The translations under genes and the position numbers were made by a program. A stretch of 64,000 nt of DNA from Marchantia polymorpha subsp. ruderalis (Eukaryota; Streptophyta; Marchantiopsida; Marchantiales; Marchantiaceae): the NCBI GenBank assembly GCA_037833965.1, contig AP031358.1, positions 15,694,001-15,758,000 on the forward strand. The letters are read 5' to 3'. The notes under the pieces are model-generated. The model ran no database searches. It had not been told where the DNA came from and saw only the letters and a list, made by a program, of their open reading frames with translations. Positions 32,211 to 43,529 of the stretch are shown here, piece after piece. Every line of letters starts with the position of its first letter. The first letter of the stretch is position 1.

Positions 32211-33382
32211 CAGAGTTAAACCTCCCAATAGTGACATACATCAGTTCTTTAGTTTTATGTCACTATTGGGAGGTGTCACTCACACGAGGTTGGATAATAT
32301 ACAGTGTATCATGTGGAGACATTCTTATTGTATGTTTAGCGGATCCGCTAAATATTTAGCGAATCATTTGGCGGTTCGAATTTGAACTTACATTAACAAT
32401 GATAAATGAAATTACAGTTATTTGATGTTCACGATGAGAAGATTTCCAATACATAAGATTTATGTACTTGCCTGTATATCAACACTTTCTACTATATAAG
32501 ATTTTTAAGATTTCTGTACTCTATTGTATATAGAAATTTTTTACTACTCAAAGAATTACATGGCTCAATCGAGAAACAATTTTTCTCGTTTAAGAAATAT
32601 TAGGAGTCAATTCTGCTCGGTAAATTTTGCAAAATTTTGCAAAACTCTCTAGATTACAATGGTGGTTATAATCAACATGTTATAATAACATGTTTAATTT
32701 TGACAATTGAATACCAATTGTCAAAATTGAATTTTTCCATTTTTCACCTGACTCAGAAATTTGAGCTGGTTGAAGAGCCCAAGATTCTAGTCGAAATTGA
32801 ATTTTTCAATTTTTCCTTTATATGACTCGGAATATCTCAATGCAAAGTGTTTGGATCACATTGAGCACTAACGCCACCCTGGAACAACCTTTGTACAAAT
32901 GATGTGCAAAATGATATCAATTTCGATAAGATATATTTCATAGCGAAATTCAGACCACACTTCCTTAACTTATGCTCTGAGAATAAAATCAGAACATCAA
33001 CGTATTTTTGGGACATGTCTTGTTAGACATATATTTGACGTCTGTCAAAGAAAAGTAGCAGATGATAACAAGAGCAGTTAACATTTGACGCATTCAATAT
33101 TCTCATAATATAGTTACAATCATGATTCAACCTCACTGGAAGCATAGAAAAAAAATAGAATTCTAAATCCGGAAGTTATGAACGGATACTTTTGATATTT
33201 ATGATAGTCATTAAAGCTCCACCATGTCACTGTTGAATCTTCTCATGTCACTATTGTCAATAGTGACGTACGGTTCTTATTAAACAAATTTATACGTTAG
33301 AAACTAATGGTTCTACACTTTCATGTCACTAATGGGAAGATATCACTCAAAAGAGATGACATTATTGGGAGTTTTAACTCTG
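32211..33382. mobile_element. Non-autonomous TIR DNA transposon (1,172 bp), hAT-like ends
   Basis: The ends are inverted repeats of about 27 bp with four differences: CAGAGTTAAACCTCCCAATA... at 32211, and the complement of ...TATTGGGAGTTTTAACTCTG at 33382. Block X2 lacks it and reads straight through (GCTTGCGTGTATGTTTTATG), giving an empty site. Adjoining 7-bp segments GCATGTA and GACATTA occupy the place of a target duplication but have diverged. The motif TGTCACTATTGGGAGG recurs in both orientations near each end (32228-32275, 33225-33375), like subterminal transposase sites. There is no transposase frame. Confidence 0.78.
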
Positions 33383-35459
33383 GACATTATGTTTTATGTA
33401 GGATCTAGGGAAGTGACTTGTAGATACGACAGAGAACCATAGAGCTAAAAGAGAGCTAAGAGAGCCCGGAGGTGGGACATGACGCAGGATGCACAGAAAG
33501 TCTGTCATGAAAACGTTTGTGCTAGGCCCAATGAGATGCTCTGCAAGCCGTTCCGATTATTAAGAAATTATTGCTGCATCATTCTGTTGAAGGAATACGC
33601 AAGAGATCAATGGAGTGCATTCAAAAGTGGCGAAGCATACAAATCGACGTTGATGAAAGAAGAAAATAGTGACATGAAGAGCGTAAATCATTTTTGTTAT
33701 TAAACAGAGGCAGTTCTGCGTACTCTTACTAATACTATTGTAATGATAGTCTTTCCCTCTACACATAGTGCTGCAAGAACTGTTGGGGGTTAACCCTCCA
33801 CATCCCTCTTCCTTTAGATGTGTAAACATGGTGCTAATGCAGAGAGAAGATAACCAACCTTCCAGGTCTATCTTCACGTTTCATGTTTGTTCCAGATATG
33901 GGTACTTTATGATTAGTTCGGTTCGCTGCGAGATCTTTTGTAGAGCCCGCTCGCTATTTTTTGTAACTACCTATCTTGATCTAACTATCAATCTAAGTGT
34001 CTATCTTTCCAGCTCTGTCCGACTCCATCCTACGGTTCAGTTCTATCACCCTCACGCTCCAAAGCCCATAAGCTTTTTAAACGAAGCTAGAGGCTCAAGC
34101 AAGCCTGTTTTCCCTCCTGTGAGATCCAAAGTAGAGCTCATGAGTTATTATGAGCTGTCCACCTTGCCGACTCTCCACGTTCGAGTGAAGTTCACAAGTA
34201 AGTTTTAAAGCCCACTTTTTGATGATCCTGGAGCAATTTTGAACTCAAATATCCATAATTAGCCAATATTTTTCTTCAAATTTCAACTCAAAGGTTTCAT
34301 TCTCATTTATCTCTTTTGCATGACCAACATTTATGCAATGCGATGATTACATGGTGACATCTTAGAATTGGGTTGATCAAGACCATCTTATTCTTCGGGG
34401 TCAACCTCATTTGTAGGTTCATCCTCTGATGACTCTGATCCAGGTTCAAGCACAAGTTCACAATGAATAAGAGCTTTGCCGCTTGCCTTTTGAGCTTAAG
34501 TATGTATGCTATTCTTCGATACAACTTGGTCCTTAGTCTTCAGTCCCATTTTTGACCAGAACCCGATACCACAGGACACACATATATTTATTTATTTATT
34601 TATTTCACAATAGAGTCAAATATACGCTCCAAGTTCTGCGAGAAGGTTCTACAACTGCTTATCATTCTTGTTACATTTGAATGGTCTTAATCGAAATAAA
34701 TTATAAAGGTTGCGCTGCCATATTTTCGCCCGTAGTGGTTTCGATCCTCAAACTTGTGGACTGATATGCATCAACGTTGTAACAAGGTACGTCTCCCAGT
34801 GAAGAGGCTCAATTATTGGAGTTAGTTTTAACATGTGGCGGGTCCCCATTGGAAGCATTAGAACGGGCTGTACCAAATTGTCTGTGACATTGACGGAGGA
34901 GTCGCCTGATCAGGACGTCGAAGTCGATCTTGCTTGGTTGAACATGCATCTGATCAGCTTCCTGTGGACTGTCTTTCTCGATTCCAGCTGCAGTCTCATG
35001 AAAGCCGACACTTTCTGGAAGTCTGAGCGCATATGGAAAGCGGCCAGGTTACGTTCAGCGAATAGATCCAAGACTCATTTCCCAGTCTGATAAAGCGAAA
35101 GTGTGGAAGTCTCGTCGCTGGAAGTGGACCCCGTCTAGAGGAAAGGATTCCTGAGTTCTTCAGGGAGGAGCGACATGCATTTCCGTCAAATATGGTCCTA
35201 TCATAAAATGAAACGTGGTGGGTCCCATCAACTGATTTGAGTCTCCAACGGTCTCATCAGGTAATTTTAATGAAGCTAATTTCAATCAAGAGGAGTAATC
35301 CTGCAATCATGAATCGTCGTGGAATCTGGCTCTACTTTACACAGTCCAATTGGAACAACTCAGTGCAGACAACGCTGTGCTATCTACAGGCCCAGCGGCA
35401 GTAGCACATGTGTATGGCGGACAACGAGTCCCCCATTCATGCGGAATCTCGTAAGCCCC

Positions 35460-35481
35460 GGCTGGACCCCGGGGTCCAGCC
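35460..35481. repeat. 22-bp perfect GC-rich palindrome
   Basis: GGCTGGACCCC followed by its exact complement. It lies in the short X1 segment (about 35410-35490) that has no counterpart in X2, where the 3.1-kb TIR element sits instead. Confidence 0.75.
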
Positions 35482-35534
35482 TGGTGCAAAGCGAGCAGTC
35501 GCGTACGCAGCAGTCAGCTGCTGAATGATTCAGT

Positions 35535-38500
35535 CTATGTCGGTTCGTTGAACACTCCGTATCCACCTTTACTGAAATGGCGAGGGAAATCTTTAGTATG
35601 CAGTAGCCAGTGTCGTGCGCAGGGCATTGTTCTCAGAGTTCCGATCACGACCCCGATGACAATCACGAATCCGATCGGAATTCCGATCTCGAAGGCCCGC
35701 CAGAATGTACCATCCAGGAGCTCGAACGACGGAGCCCTGAGTGTGGCCGAGCTTCCGACTGCGTTGCTGTCTTGCGCCGCACAAGTGGTCTCGAGCGGGG
35801 CCCCGCAGAGCTGATCGTTCCCGGGCTTGAAGGACGAAATGTCGTACCTCGTGGAGAAAGCATTCGCCGTGGGGATCTCGCCCTCGAGGAAGTTGTAGGA
35901 GAGATTCAGATAGCTCAAGCTGGCCCTGCTCAGCACCGCAGGAATCTTCCCCGTGAGATGGTTGGCCGACAAATCCAACGACTGGAGACGCAGCAGATCT
36001 CCGAAAACCTGAGGGATTTCGCCCGAGAAATTATTGTGTGTCAATTTCAAGTACGTCAAACCGCGCAGGTCTCCAAGCGCGTACGCGAGCCTCCCGAAGA
36101 GCTGGTTGTATGACAGGTCGATGGAGAATAGAGTCTCGAGGACGTACTCGAGTTCGAGTCGCGAACCTTTGGCCTCAATGGAGATTTGCTCGAGCAATTT
36201 CCCCCCGTCCACCTCGACACGTACGGGGATGAAATTGTCGATGAGACTGCTGCCTCCCACGGCGTCGTCTGGCGACGGTTCGAGTCGAATAAAGCTTTCC
36301 AACCCCGAGAGATTGGTCGGGCACATTCCCGTGAACGAGTTGTGCGACAAGTCGAGCACTTGCAGCTCCGGAAGCTTCCAGACCCAAGCGGGCACGCTGC
36401 CGCCGAATTTGTTGGATGATAATTTCAAAACTCGCAATTCGAGCAGCACTGGCTGAGAGTACTCGTAGTTGTCGGGGAGCTTCTGTGAGAATTCATTGCT
36501 GCTCAGGTCCAGGAGCTTCAGTTCGGTGCAGTTGTACACGCTCACGGGAAACTCTCCGCCCAGCTGGTTCCCGTTGACAGAGAAGCTCTCGAGGGATCGC
36601 AGCTGCAAGAAGTCAATCTGAGTGACTGTGCCCGTGAGCTTGTTTTTGCTCAGCCTGATGTTTTTCAGGGAGCTGCAGTTCGCCAGAGACGCGGGAATGG
36701 TTCCCGTGAGGTTGTTGCTGTGGAGGATGAGATACTCCATGTACTGCAGTCGCCCCAGCTCTGGAGGGATTCCTCCCGTCAGAGAATTGTTGCCCAGATT
36801 GATCTCGTTGATGCTCTCTAGGTGGGCGAAGCTCGAGGGTATGGGCCCCGACAGCCCGTTATTGTGCAGGAAGAGGATCTTCAAGTTCGACAGCTTGCCG
36901 AGCTCAGCGGGAATGTGGCCTCGGAAGTTGTTGTTACTCAGGAGCAAGTACATGATGCCGTTCGAGAGCATCGAGAGATCTCTCAGCGGCTCTAGCGTGC
37001 CATTGAGATTGTTGTTCGATACGAGCAGGTAAACGAGCTGCGAGAGGTTTCTCAGCGGCTCCAGCGTGCCCGTGAGCCCGTTGTTCGCTGCGTTCAGGTA
37101 AACGAGCTGCGAGAGGTTTCTCAGCGGCTCCAGCGTGCCCGTGAGATCGTTGTTCGCTGCTTCTATCTGATAGAGCAGCGAGAGGTTTCTCAGCGGGTCC
37201 AGCGTACCCGTGAACCTGTTGTACCCTAAACCTAGGGATCCGAGCAACGAGACGTTTCTCAGCGGCTCCAGCGTGCCATTGAGATTGTTCTCCGATGCGT
37301 CCAGACTAACGAGCAACGAGAGGTTTCTCAGCGGGTCCAGTGTGCCCGTGAGATTGTTGTTCCCTGCGAACAGGGATCCGAGCAACGAGAGGTTTCTCAG
37401 CGGTTCCAGCGTGCCCGTGAACCTGTTGTACATTACGAACAGGGTTTCGAGCAACGAGAGGTTTCTCAGCGGGTCCAGCGTGCCTGTGAGCATGTTGTTC
37501 ACTGTGTACAGGGATTTGAGCAGCGAGAGGTTTCTCAGTGGCTCCAGCGTGCCCGTGAGCCTGTTGTTCTCTACGTATAGAATAACGAGCAACGAGAGAT
37601 TTCTCAACGGGTCCAGCGTGCCCGTGAGATTGTTGTCCCCTGCGAACATGGATCTTAGCAACGAGAGGTTTCTCAGCGGGTCCAGCGTGCCCGTGAGCAT
37701 ATTCTTGAAAACGAACAGGGAGTTGAGCAGCGAGAGGTTTCTCAGCGGGTCCAGCGTGCCGGTGAACCTGTTGCTCTCTACGGACAGGAATTCAAGCAGC
37801 GAGAGGTTTCTCAGCGGGTACAGCGTGCCCGTGAGGTTGTTGCCCGCTGCTTCAAGCCTTTGGAGCTGCGTGCAGTTGTTGAGGCTGTCGGGTAATTCCC
37901 CGTCCAACTGGTTGATGCGGAAATCGAACACTTGGAGGTTGCTCAACTGACCCAGGTTCTCGGGGAGGCCGCCGGTGAACTCGTTGTCGAACATGGAGAA
38001 GATCGTCAGCGCCGTCATGGCCGTCACAGCTCTGGGAAAGCCGCCAAGAAAGTTATTTCCGTCGATGAAGAGCGTTTCGAGCCGACGCCATGAAGTGGAA
38101 TCCACTGTCAGAAAACTCCCCGTCAGGAAGTTGTTCTTCACGTTTAGGAACTCGAGCTCCGACAGCGACGCCAGCTCCACGGGGAACTCTCCCTCCAAGG
38201 CGTTAGTTCCCAAGTGCAGATACTTGATCTTCGTCAGGTTGCCCAGCTCCGATGGGATGGAGCCTGTGAAATTGTTCTGCTCAAAGCTCAGATACTCCAG
38301 ATTGACGAGCTGGCCGTACTCTCTCGGAATGGGACCCGTCAGATAGTAGTTACCGAAGAAGTCCAAGTACCACAGCTTCGTGCAGTTGGCGATGGACTTG
38401 GGAATGTTACCTCTCATCTCGTTCGACCGGTGAGGGTAGTACTCCTGCTTGGCGTCAAAATTGAAGACTGCGCCCAGGGCCAGAACCTCGAGTTCAGAGA

Positions 38501-38939
38501 GGAGACCCAGCTCCTCCGGAATGAACCCATCGAAGAACTCGTCCTGTGTTCCGATGTAGAGGACTCGTAGGCTGGACATGTTGCCATACTCTGCGGGAAC
38601 TCCACCAAAGAGAAAATTATCGTGGACGTTCAAGGTCTGCAGTCTCTGCAGCCGGCCCCATTCCACGGGAAGCTCGCTCAACAGGAAATTGTGGCTCAGA
38701 TCGAGGTCCACGAGGTATTCGAGCTTGCTCAACGAAGGACCCAAAGTGCCGTTCATCTTCAGCCCGGAGAAGTTGAGGGAGATCACGTGTAGCTCATCGT
38801 CGCAGATGACCCTCGTCCACGAGCAGTAGGCGGAGCGATTCCCCGGTGTCCATCCATCCAAAGCGTTGTCCGTGTAGTTTTCGATTTCGGCCTTGAATTT
38901 CAGGAGCGCATCGGCCTCCCTAGGACAGTGGCAACACAT
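35535..38939 (-). CDS. LRR receptor-like protein 1 (LRR1), no kinase
   Basis: Encodes 1,134 aa from MCCHCPREADALLKFK. Order: LRR N-cap with paired Cys (CHCPREADALL...YCSWTRVICDD); plant-type LRRs (LSHNFLLSELP, NNFTGSIPSELGNLTKIKYL); a block of 13 near-identical 23-aa LRRs (about residues 360-660); more LRRs; a cap/island with ISIEAKGSRLELEYVLETL ahead of SIDLSYNQL; final LRRs; C-cap FKPGNDQLCGAPLETTC; a transmembrane helix (about 1082-1102, GIPIGFVIVIGVVIG) and a 30-residue tail without kinase. That is the layout of plasma-membrane RLPs that sense extracellular ligands; two GxxxG motifs in the helix are typical of RLPs that pair with SOBIR1-type kinases. A signal peptide is encoded upstream (38955-39560), but an in-frame TAA separates it; a short intron is the likely explanation, unproven. 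Close paralogue of LRR2. Confidence 0.85.
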   Translation of the reverse strand: MCCHCPREADALLKFKAEIENYTDNALDGWTPGNRSAYCSWTRVICDDELHVISLNFSGLKMNGTLGPSLSKLEYLVDLDLSHNFLLSELPVEWGRLQRLQTLNVHDNFLFGGVPAEYGNMSSLRVLYIGTQDEFFDGFIPEELGLLSELEVLALGAVFNFDAKQEYYPHRSNEMRGNIPKSIANCTKLWYLDFFGNYYLTGPIPREYGQLVNLEYLSFEQNNFTGSIPSELGNLTKIKYLHLGTNALEGEFPVELASLSELEFLNVKNNFLTGSFLTVDSTSWRRLETLFIDGNNFLGGFPRAVTAMTALTIFSMFDNEFTGGLPENLGQLSNLQVFDFRINQLDGELPDSLNNCTQLQRLEAAGNNLTGTLYPLRNLSLLEFLSVESNRFTGTLDPLRNLSLLNSLFVFKNMLTGTLDPLRNLSLLRSMFAGDNNLTGTLDPLRNLSLLVILYVENNRLTGTLEPLRNLSLLKSLYTVNNMLTGTLDPLRNLSLLETLFVMYNRFTGTLEPLRNLSLLGSLFAGNNNLTGTLDPLRNLSLLVSLDASENNLNGTLEPLRNVSLLGSLGLGYNRFTGTLDPLRNLSLLYQIEAANNDLTGTLEPLRNLSQLVYLNAANNGLTGTLEPLRNLSQLVYLLVSNNNLNGTLEPLRDLSMLSNGIMYLLLSNNNFRGHIPAELGKLSNLKILFLHNNGLSGPIPSSFAHLESINEINLGNNSLTGGIPPELGRLQYMEYLILHSNNLTGTIPASLANCSSLKNIRLSKNKLTGTVTQIDFLQLRSLESFSVNGNQLGGEFPVSVYNCTELKLLDLSSNEFSQKLPDNYEYSQPVLLELRVLKLSSNKFGGSVPAWVWKLPELQVLDLSHNSFTGMCPTNLSGLESFIRLEPSPDDAVGGSSLIDNFIPVRVEVDGGKLLEQISIEAKGSRLELEYVLETLFSIDLSYNQLFGRLAYALGDLRGLTYLKLTHNNFSGEIPQVFGDLLRLQSLDLSANHLTGKIPAVLSRASLSYLNLSYNFLEGEIPTANAFSTRYDISSFKPGNDQLCGAPLETTCAAQDSNAVGSSATLRAPSFELLDGTFWRAFEIGIPIGFVIVIGVVIGTLRTMPCARHWLLHTKDFPRHFSKGGYGVFNEPT
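36966..37862 (-). repeat. 69-bp coding minisatellite in LRR1, 13 units
   Basis: Thirteen units of 23 codons. Nearly invariant half: NxLTGTLDPLRNLSLL (E for D in some). The variable half precedes it (e.g. NSLFVFKN, RSMFAGDN, VILYVENN, ETLFVMYN, GSLGLGYN). The variable positions correspond to the LRR beta strand and its solvent-exposed residues. Each unit carries an NLS (once NVS, and NLT/NGT elsewhere) glycosylation sequon. Confidence 0.93.
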
Positions 38940-38954
38940 TGGACTCGAATAGCG

Positions 38955-39560
38955 TTAGAGATGAATTTCACTCACTCGTCCGAGCATGCGCATTGCTGTG
39001 CACATGCTCGGACTAAGGACACAAGCGACAGGTGCAGAATTGTGCACTTCTCTATCAGATGATATCTTGCTGCTAAATGTCACTGACCCGAAGCTGTCTT
39101 GGAGCAAAGTGCGAGATATTGCTCTGAAGTGTGCAGATTCGTCCTGAAAACGATGGAGAGGCTCATGACGATTCGTTAACGAAGTGTGGACGGCTTGGTC
39201 CTGAAGTTTAAACTGCTGCAGCTCTCGCTGGCTCCTGGGACCGCCGTATGCTTGTTGCTGGCCCATATGCGCTTCGACGGAGGAAGCCGCAGGAAGTCCA
39301 CTCTCGATGTTGATGCTGCCATGCTCTTTCCCGGCCGATTCTGCACGTGCATCGAAATCTGGATCCTGGAGAGTCTCATGAAGAGTCTCGATTCTGCTTA
39401 TTTCTCCGAAGGTGGTATCCTCCTGACCAACGGCGCAAGCACCGAGCTGGAGGCAACAAAGCACCAGAATCACCAGCATCCTGAAGCGTTCGCGGAGAGC
39501 GGGCAGATCAGGAGAGGAAACGACCGATGCCCGACCTGTAGATCTTCTGAGTGAGTGCAT
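38955..39560 (-). CDS. Signal-peptide-bearing 5' exon or ORF of LRR1
   Basis: A frame of 201 codons from MHSLRRSTGRASVV (39560); it is open upstream to another ATG at 39611. A hydrophobic stretch MLVILVLCCLQLGACAVG (Met at 39479) looks like a secretion signal. The rest is hydrophilic and unlike any domain I know. It is in the same frame as LRR1 and ends with TAA 16 bp before the LRR1 ATG. A strong donor GTGAGT sits at 38972 and a CTAAC branch-like motif follows. Splicing GTGAGT to the GGGAG|GCC acceptor (60 bp) keeps frame but would delete the first Cys pair of the LRR cap; other choices break frame. A minus-strand TTTATATT lies about 25 bp before the 39560 ATG. The same arrangement exists for LRR2. 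Confidence 0.5.
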   Translation of the reverse strand: MHSLRRSTGRASVVSSPDLPALRERFRMLVILVLCCLQLGACAVGQEDTTFGEISRIETLHETLQDPDFDARAESAGKEHGSINIESGLPAASSVEAHMGQQQAYGGPRSQRELQQFKLQDQAVHTSLTNRHEPLHRFQDESAHFRAISRTLLQDSFGSVTFSSKISSDREVHNSAPVACVLSPSMCTAMRMLGRVSEIHL

Positions 39561-39611
39561 GGTGTCCACCTCCAGAGAAATATAAAACTCAATTCTCCAT
39601 GTACTCTTCAA

Positions 39612-40733
39612 TCTCCATGCATCGTGGAATTGCGAGACAGCTAGCTAGCCCAGCAGTGAACGACGCTGAGAACTACGTGATTACCAAAAAGTTCAGCCGG
39701 TCCACACTGATCTTCATCATCTAAACTTGGACGACTAGATCGCTAAATGACCAGCCCGGCGTCTCCTCTGACTTCGAGGTCCTCCAATTCGGGAAAAGAC
39801 CTGCCGATGCACATTTCCTGGCTTGCTCTCCGGAGAGTTGCAACTTCGCAACCTAGAAAGTTGCAACTTCGCAATGTTTTGATCGACAGACAATGGATGA
39901 AATCACGTATTGGCTCCCTAACCTTAAACCAGCTCTTGGCCTCTGATTAGCATCAGCTCAGATAATATCGTTCAGACCACAACATTGGATCTTCCAAATG
40001 CCCTGCTGGGTTCCGAGAATGGGCAGTGAAAGTTGAAGTGGCTAAGCCTTCACTTCATTTTGTGGATCGAATGCTTTCTTAACGCCTCCCTGGGCACGCA
40101 TGAACGAACTAGGTGGTCTACGGTCATGGATATTTCAATTATCAACTCCCCGCTTGGATTCATCGGCCACCATGCAAAGCTTTTTTATCGTCGTGACGTG
40201 TGCAAAGATATTTTGGCGGTTACTGTTGAAGACAAAGGTCTCAAACCTGACTGACCAACTGTTTGGTGTCGCCGTTATTGACTGCAACATTATCCCCGCA
40301 ATGTGCGGAAATAAATTTTGCTTCTTGGTAAATGAACTTGGAAGGTCCGATGTTCCGAAGAAGCACACAGTGACATCACCTCCAGGAGCCCTTAATCTGT
40401 GTCTTCGATCTGTGTGCATAATGAGAAGCCGTTAATTTAGTCCTACAATGTGAGAATATAATGCCGTGCCAAATTTGTAAGTTCATGTGGAATCCTGGAA
40501 ACGAGAAAGGCTCATATTCGGGGTCTACCCCATGTTACACCTTTGGTTTCATCTATCTACAACTTGATGAGTTCTTCCTAGAAATTTTGCTATATCACTT
40601 CGTACTGCTTCTGACTAGAGAAAGACAAGGATTTGGCAACTGTATGGTTACGATTGAGCCGTCTACAGAAGCTGAAGGCATAGTTGTTTTAGCTGTATGT
40701 GAGTTATAGAGCATTGTAAGCGAGCTGAGTGCA
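39612..40733. repeat. Segmental duplication block Y, copy 1 (5' flank of LRR1)
   Basis: The upstream flank of LRR1, matching 50403-51889 upstream of LRR2. It contains the promoter region of the receptor gene. A direct repeat AGAGTTGCAACTTCGCAACCTAGAAAGTTGCAACTTCGCAA lies near 39833-39873. No other gene seen. Confidence 0.8.
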
Positions 40734-42603
40734 CTATTCTAAGAACCATATAATAACGCGAAAAGATCAAGGTTTACTTCTACAGAGTTGATACATTATA
40801 TGTGGAGTTGTAAAATTTCGAATGACATAGGTAACTGGCAAAGAAAGTAAACGTTGAAGCTAATGAAGAAGGTGTTGTTCTCTGGGTTGAAAAACAGGTG
40901 TAGATATCTTAAGTATATCAGAGTTCAGTGATCGTGAATGACAACGTCTGCAATCCAGGGTCAGGACGATGATGACGATAATCCTCAAGTGTGCAAAGGT
41001 CATGCTTTAATGAGATTCTGCACTTGCATGGATAGCACTTCAAAAGAGAACGATATTTTTTCATATCCAAATCCAAGCTCTAGTATCATCTTCAGTGGCC
41101 AAGACTTGTGTACCACGCTAGAAAGTGCTTGTAGTTGACTGTTGTCGCTCAAGACTTTAGCAGGAGTCCCACGAGAACCGTAGGTAATCGTGACATGTAT
41201 TCCTTAATCTCTGTGCCAGTTGTCCGTAATCATCAGAGGGATCCACCTTGAACTCACCCACCCATTAGATAGTTAGTATGCTCACATCTTTAATCAACGG
41301 TGCCATGATTTAATCGGCAAGATCCGTGGATATGTCGTACAACGTAAAGTATCTTCGAGGCTTGCGTGTATGTTTTATGTAGGCTCTAGGGAAGTGACGT
41401 GTAGATAAGGCGGAGAACCATAGAGCTAAAAGACCCCGGAGGTGGGACATGAAGCAGGATGCACAGAAAGTCTGTCATGAAGACGGCTGTGCAAGGCCCA
41501 ATGAGATGCTCTGCAAGCCGTTCCGATGAATCAGAAACAACAATGTCACAATTATTGCTGCATCATTCTGATGAAGGAATACGCCAGAGATCAATGGAGT
41601 GCAATCAAAAGTGGCGAAGAATACAAATCGACGTTGATGAAAGAAGAAAATAGTGACATAAGGAGCGTAAATCATTTTTGTTATTAAACAGAGGCAGTTC
41701 TCTGTACTCTTACTGATACATTGTAATGATAGTCTTTCCCTGATTATCGTCCTGATTATTGTAATGATAGCCTTTCCCTCTACACATAGTGCTGCAAGGG
41801 CTGTTGGGGGTTAACCCTCCACATCCCTCTTCCTTTAGATATGTAAACATGGTGCTAATGCAGAAAGAAGATAACAAACCTTCCAGGTCTATCTTCACGT
41901 TTCATGTTTGTTCCAGATATGGGTACTTTATGATTAGGACGGTTCGCTGAGAGATCCTTTGTAGCCCCTGCTCGCTGTTTTTGTTACTACCCATCTTCAT
42001 CTAACGATCATTCTAAGTGTCTATCTTTCCAGCTCTGTCCGACTCCATCCTACGGTTCAGTTCTATCACCCTCAAGCTCCAAAGCCCATTAGGTTTTTCA
42101 ATGAAGCTAGAGGCTCCAGCAAGCCTGTTTTCCCTTCTGTGAGATCCAAAGTAGAGCTCATGAGTTATTATGAGCTGTCCACCTTGCCGACTCTCCACGT
42201 TCGAGTGAAATTCACGAGTAAGTTTTAATGCCCACTTTTTGATTATCCTGAAGCCATTTGAACTCAATATCCATGATTAGCCAATATTTCTCTTCAAATT
42301 TCAACTCAAAGGTTTCATTCTCATTAATCTCTTTTGCATTACCAACATTTATTCAATGCGATGATTACTTGGTGACATCTTGGAAATGGGTTCATCAAGA
42401 CCATCTTATTCTTCGGGGTCAACCTCATTTGTAGGTTCATCCTCTGAGGATTCTGATCCAGGTTCAAGCACAAGTTCACAATGAATAAGAGCTTTGCCCC
42501 TCGCCTTTTGAGCTTAAGTTTGTATGCCATTCTTCGATACAACTTGGTCCTTGGTCTTCAGTCCCATTTTTGACCAGAACCCGATACCACAGGACACACA
42601 CAC

Positions 42604-42642
<39 letters not shown>

Positions 42643-43529
42643 CACAATAGAGTCAATTTAGCAAGTGAGCTTCAACAAGAGCAAGAACATTTTAATACTT
42701 CATATAAACATCAAATATAAGGTCCAAGTTCTGCGAGAAGGTTCTACAACTGCTTATCATTCTTGTTACATTTGAATGGTCTTAATCGAAATAAATTATA
42801 AAGGTTGCGCTGCCATATTTTCGCCCGTAGTGGTTTCGATCCTCAAACTTGTGGACTGATATGCATCAACGTTGTAACAAGGTACGTCTCCCAGTGAAGG
42901 GGCTCAATTATTGGAGCTAGTTTTAACATGTGGCGGGTCTCCATTGGAAGCATTAGAACGGGCTATACTAAATTGTCTGTGACATTGACGGAGGAGTCGC
43001 CTGATCAGGACGTCGAAGTCGATCTTGCTTGGTTGAACATGCATCTGATCAGCTTCCTGTGGATTGTCTTTCTCGATTCCAGCTGCAGTCTTATGAAAGC
43101 CGACACTTTCTGGAAGTCTCAGCGCATCTGGAAAGCGGCCAGGTTACGTTCAGCGAATAGATCCAAGAATCATTTCCCAGTCTGATAAAGCGAAAGTGTG
43201 GAAGTCTCGTCGCTGGAAGTGGACCCCGTCGAGAGGAAAGGATTCCTGAGTTCTTCAGGGAGGAGCGACCTGCATTTCCGTCAAATGTGGTCCTATCGTA
43301 AAATGAAACGTGGTGGGTCCCATCAACTGATTTGAGTCTCCAACGGTCTCCCATCAAGTATTTACAATGAAGCTTCTCCAATCTGGAGACAAAAGCTTCC
43401 AAGAGGAGTAATCCTGCAATCATGAATCGTCGTGGAATCTGGCTCTACTGTACACAGTCCAATTGGAACAACTCAGTGCAGACAACGCTGTGCTATCTAC
43501 AGCCCATTAGCAGTAGTACATGTGTACGG
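40734..43529. repeat. Segmental duplication block X, copy 2
   Basis: Matches X1 (31589-35400) without the 1.17-kb TIR element. A (TA)n microsatellite at about 42610-42642 replaces the (ATTT)n run of X1. It is cut off from LRR2 by the 3.1-kb TIR element. No gene recognised. Confidence 0.85.

Larger units (their letters stand above)
31589..35534. repeat. Segmental duplication block X, copy 1
   Basis: From TTCTTAGAACCACATAATAA to the LRR1 3' end this block is repeated at 40734-43529 (X2) and, in part, at 51890-52476 (X3). It differs by scattered substitutions, the TIR element at 32211-33382 (absent from X2), an (ATTT)n run near 34578-34606 where X2 has (TA)n, and some small indels. No gene was recognised. 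A shared 85-codon frame (34833-35090) has mostly replacement changes between copies and is probably not coding. Confidence 0.85.

Noticed and set aside
34833..35090. 85-codon frame conserved in X1 and X2 (also 42928-43185)
   Set aside because: Of about nine base differences between copies, some six change the amino acid; there is no domain and no sign of selection, so it is probably open by chance in a duplicated block.
36966..37862. Regular 69-bp repeats considered as a CRISPR or centromeric satellite array
   Set aside because: The units are multiples of three within an open LRR frame and encode LRRs; the context is a plant receptor gene.
36622..38346. Several long plus-strand frames opposite LRR1 (36622-37032, 37210-37950, 37975-38346), and the same opposite LRR2
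   Set aside because: They are shadows of the repeated LRR coding strand; the repeat keeps all frames open and they show no independent domain.
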